64,000 bases of DNA from Orobanche coerulescens (Eukaryota > Streptophyta > Magnoliopsida > Lamiales > Orobanchaceae): NCBI GenBank assembly GCA_033398695.1, contig CM065810.1, positions 144,151,858 to 144,215,857 on the forward strand, written 5' to 3'. The position numbers and the translations under genes were made by a program. Below the pieces are notes generated by a model that had not been told where the DNA came from, did no database searches, and worked only from the letters and a program-made list of their open reading frames with translations. Shown here in pieces: positions 34,091-44,234 of the stretch. Positions within the stretch are counted from its first letter, which is position 1; each line of letters begins with the position of its first letter.

Positions 34091-34526
34091 ACTGAAAGAA
34101 TCAATTTGTAATGATAATCATAAGTACAGTTCATGATACCAATCAGAATTCACGCTAAGTTAATGGCAGTAAGAAATTACATATTCAAGAAAACAGTTCG
34201 TAATGAGTTATCATCACTACGAGAGTCACACAAAATATCATATCGACGTTTGAGTCGAATGATTTCAATCATATAATCAATCCAGAATTTTATTTGAATC
34301 ATCAATCAGATAATTCCTGCCACAAACCCTTAAAATGCCGAGATCAACAAGGAGATCTATTCAGAGATCAATATCATGTCAGTAGTTTATTCATGGTTCA
34401 TAAAGTACGTACCGCATTTGGCTCGTAGGATCATGCGCTTGCACGGGTCACACGTGACACGAAGGTCTCTTGATACTAGTTCAATACACAAAGACTCAAA
34501 AAGAAAGAAAACGACCTCTAGCAATT

Positions 34527-34540
34527 GCTCTCTGATACCA
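34527..34540 (-). other. Primer-binding site of Gypsy B
   Basis: On the minus strand TGGTATCAGAGAGC lies five bases after the LTR end; it matches the plant initiator tRNA-Met primer consensus TGGTATCAGAGC. Confidence 0.85.
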
Positions 34541-34545
34541 TCTTC

Positions 34546-37191
34546 TGTAACACCCCGATAAGGCGGCCATTATAGTGCCGTGGACCCCACACTGGGATCC
34601 ACCAGGCGATACCCAAAATACAGATTCAATACACAATACATGTGATACCGAACCACAAAACATAGTACTTACTCCGATCTGGAGTTTACGTGATATAGCT
34701 ACGGCCTTATTACACAGGATCTAAAACATAAGTATAATCCATATGGAGATGAATTATACCTTAAATAACAATACATTTGTTCAAACTTAAAATAAAGCGG
34801 AAAGATAACATTACAGTGCGAACATGACCGGACACGAAAGACTTGGGCCCAGAACTAGTATCCTTGAACCCTTCGTCATCACCTTGATTTTCCGTGCCTT
34901 GCCTTTTCCTCGACCTAAAATACAACACAAGTATTTCGCCCAACACAGGGTCGGATATACATGATAAATGATTCTCAAGATAGTATACAATTCACGTATA
35001 TAAGATTTCAAGAATAACGCCCCGACTAACGAACATACCCCTCGGGCGTATGAACGCTCAGTCACAAAACGTCGAACACATCCAAGTATAAAAATGGACT
35101 GTGAGCGACTAAGATAGTATGGCTCGAGAGGGACATCACAGTACGCCCGATCCGAATATGTGTCAGTGCACATGTCCACCCCGTATACGGAATCCAGGAT
35201 ATACGTGGGACATTGTACCTAATTAGCCTCAACGAACTACGTCTCGTGTGCACAGCCTTTCACGGAAAAATATTCACGCATGACTATATATGTGCCCAGC
35301 TAAAAATCCTACACAATATCCAATCGGAACGTAGATATGACTCCGGATATGTCACGATGCAACATGACAACGAATTCAATAATTCACAAAATCCGATTAA
35401 GGATCGAGGACTCACCGAGATGACAACAAGATCAACAATATCAAGGGTCCAAAAGTGACGAACTTGGGAATACAATCCCATGATGAAAACGGGACATCAT
35501 TAAAAACAACCTCAAATCACAAGACATACGTTTATAAGTGTTTCATATACACGAAATGCATAATCATCATAAGAATCCACACATCATTATAACCAAGCAA
35601 GATAACTTGTCTCAATACGGAGGCGTGTAAAGTCCTTCTTTGTCGAACGAGCAGTGACCTCGATTCAAAATTGGTTACTCGGACAATCAACCTTGAATGA
35701 AGTATATTTTACTCAATAATGCGTTCATATGATCATCTATACCAAACTTCAACGAGACAACATCCTAATTCTCATTTGAGTAGTTCAACTTTAAGATGTT
35801 GAGCGTTACTCCAAGAACCTCATTCAATACCATTCTATTCTTACAATTGATTACAAGATGTTTACCAAATGTTTGCTGGATTAAGATGTGTTAACCAATA
35901 ATCTCCTACTCTTTAAACTTATCAACAACATCAAAAAGTAAAATCTGCACTTCAATCAATTACTTATGTTGAGTTAAGTAGTTATAATTCCATATTATGA
36001 TCATGAAGACCACTACGAGTTCAACACCTTCCTTATAATCTTCTAGTTAACTTGGAAGTTTAAACATTACTCCTCTGGATTCACTTTAGCTTAGGTTCAA
36101 GAAGGTGATTCCATACTTCTAATGATCAACAAGGGTTTCTCAAAATATTTTATGGTAATTATTCCAAGAAGTTATTTACATCATAATGAAACAAAGATTT
36201 ATAGTATTCTATTGGTGTTATTAGTCCAGGAATAAGAGTTTGGTTTAACTAAACATGATCATCATCATTTAAGATACTAAGAACACAACCTTACAAAACC
36301 CTTAACTATCATATTCATCATTAAGTTTGTTGGAAGCTTAACTATGAACATGTTTAGCTTGATTAAATCATCACTAGGTGGAGTATACTTAATCACTATC
36401 ATTATAACTATGAGATTATAGGGTTAAAACGTATGATATACCTTCAGAATTGAAGAACAATACACCAAGACCACAAGAACACAATCTAAGCTTCAAGAAT
36501 GACTCCAACTCCCAATCAACAAGCTCCAAAATCCAAATGTAAAGCTCAAACACAAGTTGGAAGAAGGTAATTTTGATCTAGGAGTGCAGGAGGATGATTA
36601 TCTAAGTGAAAACTCAGAGTTTGGTCGTGCAAAATGAAAGACACAAGCTGTCTTTTTATAACAGCACAGTTTGTTACGTACGTTATCGCAAGAGGATAAC
36701 GTACGTTAAGAGCTTTACGTACGCTACACCAAAAATGTTACGTACGTAAGCTTATTCCGCAGGTCTTTGGATGAAACACGAATATCGTTACGTCGTTACC
36801 TATCAACGCATTACGTAATGTAGGTCAACTAGATTGCCTCCAAAAGATCAGATATTCGAATCTTGTCCGGCCCTACACGCCGAAAGTTGAGATCGGATAC
36901 GATTACACATGTTACGTACGTAACAAGTACACCTTTACGTACGTAAAGAACTAAGCATAACGTACGTTATGATTAAGGATTAGCGTACGTTATACTCAGG
37001 TTAGTAGCTCAAAAATGTATTAATCTACGCGACGTTGAGAATCCGATTATAGTGCGAGTGATCGTTATTATTATGTCTATTTATGATATATTCCAATATC
37101 AATAACAATACACAAATGCAACAAGAGTACAACAGTATTTGAATTATCCGAATGATACAACAGTAAGTAAGAATTTCTGTCGGATATTACA
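34546..37191 (-). repeat. 5' LTR of Gypsy B
   Basis: Plus strand TGTAACACCCCG...GGATATTACA, 2,646 bp, closely matching 26839-29410. On the minus strand the TATA box (TTATAAAAAG, plus 36652-36661) leaves a U3 of about 530 bp and a very long R/U5 of about 2.1 kb. Confidence 0.93.
36674..36992 (-). promoter_or_regulatory. U3 dyad-motif array of Gypsy B 5' LTR
   Basis: About eight to ten motifs of type TTACG-TA-CGTAA (or AACGTACGTTA) lie in the U3, starting about 10 bp upstream of the TATA region and often paired 10-20 bp apart. Bridging forms TAGCGTACGTTA link it to the family-C motif. Confidence 0.65.
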
Positions 37192-38930
37192 ATATTTGGG
37201 CATCCGGATATCAGTTATGGTGTCTATGTGCCATGTTATTGATGTTCTACGGTATGTCGATAGCCGTGAGGTGTGGATGAAGATTTTTTATTTGCTTTCA
37301 AATGACATTGTTCACATGAGGCACCGAACTTTTTGGAATTCTAGTAATTATACTTATACAATTTATTTACCACACTATACTTATTTTTGTACAAATCTTA
37401 TTCATAGTAGATTGTATTTGTGTAGTTCATTAGTTTTTTTAATAATATTATTGTTATCATTAAAAGCATATATTGTTATTCAATCATGGTAGTTCTCTCT
37501 TTTCCACTCGGTGAAAAAGTTGTTTTTGTGGTCTGATAAGAATAATAATATTAAATTATATTGTTTATGTTTTAGTTGATATTGCTAATATTTGTAGATT
37601 TAAAGCTCACACATTAACAGGTGCAGAATTTTGCTTCAGATGAAACTGAAGTTTTACTCGAGATAATTAGAGCATTATGCGTAACTCTGATTGCATGACT
37701 TTATGAGATGAATTTGTCATTTTCTGATACTGGAAATATGCTTAAATTGGAAGAGACATATTGCAACCTAGATGAGATATATGATTGAGCGCACTAGGTT
37801 GTATTCATTATTGGCTGATGATCAGATGCTGGTTTATGAGGATATCATGTATCTTTGCACGTGGCAATTTCAATGGTCTGCCAGGTGGCGGATTCTTCTG
37901 AAGATATCATGTATGCAATAATTGGGGGAGTGGCTGTATCGATACAGCGGTACGAAAAAAGATTTTTATATAGGATTTTGTTTTCGGCCTTATGATGCAC
38001 GAATGATTTTATCTATCCCATAAACCTTATTGATATCACTTTGCTCTTTCTTTCTAAGGGTATGATTGCACATTCCATATTTGGCATGCTAGTGAATGAA
38101 ATTGCTAGCAAGAAAAATGATGGAGAATCCCGTGTTAACTGATCAAACGCTATTTGTATCTGAGATGCTGGCGATCCTATTTATGTCATAATGGAATATA
38201 CGTCAGTCCATTTTGTAGACTATGTCAGGTCCATATTTTTTTAGGATAGAGATGTACTGCCCCGACTAATGGTATTGAAAAATCAAGAATCACATGATGT
38301 TGTAGACGGTGAAGAGGTGAGTATCTTAGTTCTCACAATATTTGCAAAATGGAAGGAGATGTGTCTGATCACATGGATGTATTTTCTCCTGAATTCCCTG
38401 GCACGATAAAATATCTTGGGTTGTTTAACCACATGACCAAGTTGAAGGTTGATTATTGCTTATGGTGCTTAGGTATATTGATCAGACTCGAGGTATATGT
38501 AATAGGACGAGGATGGCAGTAACTGGACTCAGAAAGCAAATAATCGAGGCATTACTGATATTTCCTAAGGAGAGAGGCCATCGAGTGATTATGAACTCAT
38601 CGGATCTCACAAAATTCTCCATCATGTGGCAAAGGATACGTCCCATTGATTGTTTGTTTCATTACGACTGTAGAAAAGATCCACCGACAACTTTTTCCCA
38701 CATAGGTCTCTACTTTTCCCAATCTTTCTTCAGCTAAAGTCACTAGCAAAAGGGTCTAAAAGTTTTAATTTCGAATAAGGTTGGTGAGATGCACGATATA
38801 ATGAATATTATATGTATAAAAAGTGTTCGACAAATATTGTTGTATTATCTAAGTAATCTTTTGTTAATTTAGAATATGTTCCAACTTAAAATGGTCTAAT
38901 TTATATGTAGTATAACTAATATATTTATGT
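37192..38930. other. Unrecognised region, possibly a decayed gene
   Basis: Base composition is less AT-rich than the DNA to the right. Short open stretches such as FASDETEVLLEIIRAL (near 37630) and a 93-codon frame at 38456-38737 are interspersed with T-rich parts ending in AG, which look like introns. No family was recognised and no long frame exists. Confidence 0.25.
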
Positions 38931-39433
38931 TACTAGCATCTATATATATATATATATATATAATAGCGTTACGGATCCAAAGCACCACATTAATTCTCTC
39001 TCTTAGGTGGTATTCTATTATTTTTGAATCCTTATTTATCTAAAAGTCTTGGATCTCACATTGATTTAAATTGGTATTTAAACGATGGATAACCTAAATA
39101 AATAGAATTCATTGTCTTGAATCCCACATCGATTAAACATAGAACTCCACCAATGGAGAACATAAATAAATGCTTAGAATTCGATGTGTATTTTTCAACC
39201 CCATAATTATTTCACACACAAGCTTAAGAATTTTAGTTTATTGTGTTTAATTTGGCCAATTATTAAGTTGGACAAATAATAATTTAATTTTAGTAAAAAT
39301 ATAATTTGGTCAATTATTAAATATACATTAATTATGTTTATACAATTTGAATCTCACATCTGTTTTATATAGTAGTTCTATTTAATTAAAAATTTTAGTT
39401 TGGTCAATATTCGTCATATCAATTACTAAATTA
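38931..39433. other. AT-rich DNA with TA microsatellite and short direct repeats
   Basis: A TA run at about 38940-38962. Two diverged copies of a 70-bp segment (CTTGGATCTCACATTGAT and CTTGAATCCCACATCGAT) lie at about 39048 and 39116. No gene. Confidence 0.45.
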
Positions 39434-41101
39434 GGGGCTGTTTACTTTTTTTCCATTAATACCTGAATGGATTAAGCTGTATGAGTGGATTAATCTGTCT
39501 GATTGTTGTTTCTTTCTTTTCTGAATGAACTATCTGAATGACAGAAATGACCATTTTACCCCTCAATATGAATTAAGTCCTTTTTGATAAAGGATGGATT
39601 GAGCATTTTAGTTTATATAATCAATTTAAATTATATGACATAATATTGATTTTAATTTATATTATAATATATATTCATAAATCATATTATAATTTTCAGG
39701 TATATTTAAATAATTAGACAATATTTTATAAATATATTAAGTTATATTTTAATATATATATATAGTTGTATTAATTTTTTAATAGTCAATATAAAAAAAT
39801 CAATTTAAATAATACAACATAATATATATTTTAATCTATATTATAATATATATTCATAAATCATATTATAATTTTCAGATATATTTAAATAATCAGACAA
39901 TATTTTTATAAATACATTAAGTTATATTTTAATATATATATATATATATAGTTATATTAATTTTTTAATAATCAATATAAAAAATCAATTTAAATAATAT
40001 AACATAATATATATTTTAATTTATATTATAATATATATTCATAAATTATATTATAATTTTTAGATATATTTAAATAATCAGATAATATTTTTATAAATAC
40101 ATTAAGTTATATTTTAATATATATAGTTATATTAATTTTTTAATAGTCAATATAACAAATCAATTTAAATAATATAACATAATATATAACAAATCAATTT
40201 AAATAATATAACATAATATAACATAATAATATAACATAATATATATTTTTTAATTTATGTTATATTATAATTTATATTTTAATCAATTTTAATAATATAA
40301 CATAATTTATATTTTAATGTATATTCATAAATTATATTATAATTTTCAGATATATTTAAATAATTAGACAATAGTTTTATAAATATATTAAGTTATATTT
40401 TAATATATAGTTATATTATTTTTTTGATAGTCAATATAAAAAAATTAATTTATATAATATAACATAATATATATTTTAATTTATATTATAATATATATTC
40501 ATAAATCATATTATAATTTTTAGGTATATGTAAATAATCAGACAATATTTTTATAAATATATTAAGTTATATTTTATTATATATAGTTATATTAATTTTT
40601 TTAATAGTCAATATAAAAAAAATCAATTTATATAATATAAAATAATATATATTTTAATTTATATTATAATATATTTATATTCATAAATCATATTATAATT
40701 TTCAGGTATATTTAAATAATCAGATAATATTTTTTAAATATATTAAGTTATATTTTAATATATATAGTTATATTAATTGTTTTTATCAATAAATAGCTTA
40801 TATTTTATGAATTTTAAATGTATAATATTAATATATATTTTAAATTTATACTATATATACTCAATTATAATTAAGATTTGTATGATAATTTATACTATAT
40901 ATACTCAATTCTTTTATTATTAAAGAGGGTACTTTTGGTATATTGGGGAAGTATTTCTGTCTTAATGGTAAGGACACCCCAAAAGTTGCTTAATGAAAAA
41001 GACATTATTAAGATCATTAAGTAGAAAGTAAACAGCAAAATATAGTTGATCCATTAAGTTGATTAAGCATTAAGCTGATTAAGTAAAAAGTAAACAAGCC
41101 C
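39434..41101. mobile_element. PIF/Harbinger-like non-autonomous element with satellite interior
   Basis: Left end GGGGCTGTTTACTTTTT and right end AAAAAGTAAACAAGCCC are inverted repeats. The 3-bp TSD TTA (39431-39433 and 41102-41104) fits PIF/Harbinger. Both arms have ATTAAGCTGATTAAG-type repeats. The interior is an AT-rich tandem array. No transposase frame. Confidence 0.65.
39622..40790. repeat. AT-rich tandem array, units about 180 bp
   Basis: CAATTTAAATAATAT-like starts occur at 39622, 39801, 39986, 40161, about 40445 and 40624. Each is followed by TTCATAAAT, ATTTTCAG/ATTTTTAG, AAATAATCAGACAATATTTT and ATTAAGTTATATTTTAATAT. Five or six units of 175-185 bp, with one longer interval (40161-40445) from a local duplication. 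Confidence 0.8.
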
Positions 41102-41104
41102 TTA

Positions 41105-41814
41105 GTTAAAATAATTAGTTTATTTCTTATTGGAGAATCTAATTTGATCAACTATCAAACTTGTATTAATCGTATTTATCATAAATTTTGAATACCACGT
41201 CAATATTATATTAGATGGGTTCGAGTGGGTGAATCTTTGCCTCATCATTTTGGTTTTATTTTGTTCTGCCTTGATGCGGAACTCCGAATGGCTGAACCCA
41301 ACTAATATGTATAACTAGCGAATATCTTACATTAATAAATTTAATTAACAAATATAGTTTTATTATCTATAAATATATATAATACTGCTATACGAGTTTT
41401 TAACTCGACTAAGTAGTAAAATTATCTTCAATCGAGTTTAGGACGAGTACAAGTACATAAATTCTAAATGAGTTCGAGTGGCTGAATCTTATTCTCATCA
41501 ATTCTGTTTATTGGTGTGTTCCGCTGCGGTTCGATTCCAAGTGACTGAACCATAACAAAGCACTAAATTATTTTTAAGTTTTTACTTATAAATTACAATG
41601 TAAACTGATTACCCGTCGAGTTTTGACGGGCTATACACTAGTTATTACTTTTATAGATGTTGGAAAAAGCATCAAAGAAACCCCTTGATTTATCGATATT
41701 TATATTGTGAAATGATGACATGTATATCAATTCTTTTTAATAAACATAGTAATAATGTTGACTTCTTTTTTTAAATATTAAATAACATTTTTCATGTTTC
41801 TAAAATAATCCACT
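41105..41814. other. AT-rich intergenic DNA
   Basis: No gene. A diverged direct repeat (TTCGAGTGGGTGAATC at about 41220 and TTCGAGTGGCTGAATC at about 41472) is the only structure seen. Confidence 0.45.
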
Positions 41815-41819
41815 TATAT

Positions 41820-44218
41820 TGTAACACCCCCAAAATATTCGAGGTGTATTACAGCGCCGTGGACCCCTACCTGGGATCCACCAGGCTAACACAAGAAAAC
41901 ACCTCTCGACTAACCGTCTCGGTTAGCAAGGAAACAATTGTTAACAACAAGAACATAAAACAACACGTCCGGTACAACCGGCATAATAAACATCAACCGA
42001 CAAATACAGTAACTCCAACAAAGACCAATCACAATCTGAGAGGAAAAACCTAAGTACTCGCGAGTACAATCTATAAGTTTACAATTTGGAAAACACCCAC
42101 ATCAAAAGAGACAGTAGGAAATAACAAGACTCAATTGCACATGTCAACAACCTTGGCCGACATCCTCGTACCATCCAGTAGCAGCTCGTCTGGTGAACAT
42201 AACACGAAATCCATAACAAGAATTTCCCCGACAACGGGTCCCCAAAGGGGTTAGCAATTACGCTAGTACAAGTATTCAAGGCAAACCAATCGCTTACACA
42301 TTTCATAGTACATGCACCAATATCATTTCGAAAACCAAAACAAGACATGTCTTTTCCCGGAAATAAACAGTCCACAATTAGCCTTGAGAACAGGGCGGCA
42401 GCATACATTCTCACTCGAGGCCTCATAGGGACCCTACCGAGTTGGCTACAATTTCAGAAAAACAAATCTACGCACACGCTATGCCGTGAGAACAGGGCGG
42501 CAGCATACATTCTCACTCGAGGCCTCACAAGGACCCTAACGAGTTGGCTAGCGGTACGAAACTCGTGAAATCCGGGCGCGGCATAGATTTCCCTCCTTGA
42601 CCCGTCAGTCAACACAAGGTGAGTTACAAACAAGTAATATACATAACCATTTCATGTTAAGCTTAAAGGTTTCCAAAAATACTTGCCTTGAATTATTGAC
42701 GACGCAACGAACGGAAAGGAAAGTCACCGACGAACGCTAGGAACCAATGAAACCGAACCTAACGATTCGAAGAATACAATCACAACCATTTCTAAATGAA
42801 TACGGAATTGGAATACACCCAAAAACCCGCCTACGATTCATGTATATTCGTATATAAACAACAACGAGGGCGGACCACAACCAAACCCTCTCGATTCCGT
42901 AAAAATCACGAAATATACCATGAATCCGTAGGGAAACTAAGAATACCAACAAGATTAATCATATTCATCATGAATTAATCGACAAAACGGAACGAATCGG
43001 ACAAAAACGCGAAAATCCCCAAATCTACCCAAAAGTAGGGTTCTAAAGATCTAACCTTGATTATTTGGATCGAAGGATGTTATAGGATGATTGATCAACG
43101 ATATAACCTCAAGAACTTCATGGATTTGTTGTTCAACAACATGGTTTCGTCTCCTCCAGAAACCCCGGCCCGCGGACCGAAGAGAAATGAAATGAAAAAT
43201 GACGGAGAAAGTCGGCTGTCTGTCATTTTTATCTTGGGCCGGAACTAGCGTGCGCTAGCCTTCCCGGCTAGCGTGCGCTATCGGCCAAGATCGGCCGAGC
43301 ACACTCGGCCATGGCCCGCACGACCGGCACCACCGACCAAATCTGCCGACCGTGACTCGACCGCCCGACTCCGAAGCGTGCGCTACGGCCGGAAGCTTCT
43401 TGCTAGCCTTAATGGCACATCCGGTAGCCACCGGTCGACAACTCGTCCCGTGCGCACGCTAGTCGGCCGGCGTCGCTACCCTGCCGGTTAGCGCGCTACG
43501 ACCGAAAGTAGCGTGCGATACCCGCCGATCTGGCCGAGTCGAGAACCTCGAATACCTCTGCCCGGGCAGATAGCGTCTGCCTGGTGACTCGGCAAGGCGC
43601 TACAGCTGCCGAGCTAGCTGGCAGCGTCCGGCCAGTGGCGTGCGCTACGCGGTTCTGCCGTGCTGCTCGGCGATGTCCAAGACTCGTCCGGCGATCCCGC
43701 ACCGTCCGGCCACCGGTACTCGCCACGACCCGACGCCTCGATTTCCGAAAACGCACGGAACGGACACGACGAAAAGTTCGCGGACGACGTCAACGACTCG
43801 AGATGAAAACGTAATGCAATAATTAATCATACGCGGCCAAGAAAAGGGTCAACACGACAAATACAGATATGGATACTCGTAACTTTCAAGAAATTACAAA
43901 ATGGCCCAAAACGCCCGGAAATCACGATACGTGATCGAATAACCAAACCGAAGTTCACAACACGTATAACAAAGTTAAACGGACTTGCGGGAAACTCGAA
44001 ACAGCAGTTTCGGACGAGATTCGCAAGAATCGAACTCAAGTGTGGAAAAGTCGCTAAAAAGCACAGAACTCAACAAAACAACACCGAAACGAACTCGGAT
44101 GACAAAAAGTGTAGAATTAATCATTCTCAGAATGACGAAACGGTCATGAGCGAGCCGTCAAAACGGACTCCAGTCGAAAAAAGAAATTTACCGAAAATCG
44201 AAAATTGCGGATATTACA
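41820..44218 (-). repeat. 3' LTR of Gypsy C'
   Basis: Plus strand TGTAACACCCCC...GGATATTACA. Near-identical to 48221-50618 except in 43150-43750, the GC-rich U3 part, where differences are dense. It holds a 100-bp tandem duplication (GGCGGCAGCATACATTCTC at about 42389 and 42495). Confidence 0.93.
43246..43650 (-). promoter_or_regulatory. U3 dyad-motif array of Gypsy C' 3' LTR
   Basis: TAGCGTGCGCTA motifs at about 43246 and 43268, and several degenerate ones up to 43650, upstream (minus strand) of a TATA-like AGATAAAAATG. The region also has the palindrome-like GGCCGAGCACACTCGGCC. Confidence 0.55.
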
Positions 44219-44234
44219 TTCTACCCTCCTTAAA
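44219..44234 (-). other. Polypurine tract of Gypsy C'
   Basis: On the minus strand AAGGAGGGTAGAA abuts the LTR. The same TTTCGGGACGAAACTT precedes it as in Gypsy C (60320-60337). Confidence 0.8.

Larger units (their letters stand above)
24757..37191 (-). mobile_element. Gypsy family B, tandem LTR-internal-LTR-partial internal
   Basis: On the minus strand the order is LTR (34546-37191), complete internal region (29411-34545), LTR (26839-29410), then a second internal region cut at 24757 within the protease. Both internal starts have a tRNA-Met-type primer-binding site and the same gag. The polyprotein has a chromodomain-like C terminus, and 2.6-kb LTRs fit a Tekay/Del-like chromovirus (inference). 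No outer TSD can be tested because the left end is truncated. All reading frames have stops or indels. Confidence 0.9.

Noticed and set aside
24757..37191. Target-site duplication for Gypsy B
   Set aside because: The left side is truncated inside the protease, so the right flank ATATT cannot be paired.
37960..38120. Faint similarity to a LINE polyprotein (DARMILSIP)
   Set aside because: The match is short, interrupted by a stop and not followed by other LINE blocks.
41530..41550. GGTTCGATTCC resembles a tRNA B box (SINE or tRNA gene)
   Set aside because: No A box at the right distance, no cloverleaf and no 3' tail; probably chance.
43273..43830. Arg-rich frames on both strands
   Set aside because: They come from the GC-rich U3 of the C' LTR and differ between the two LTR copies.
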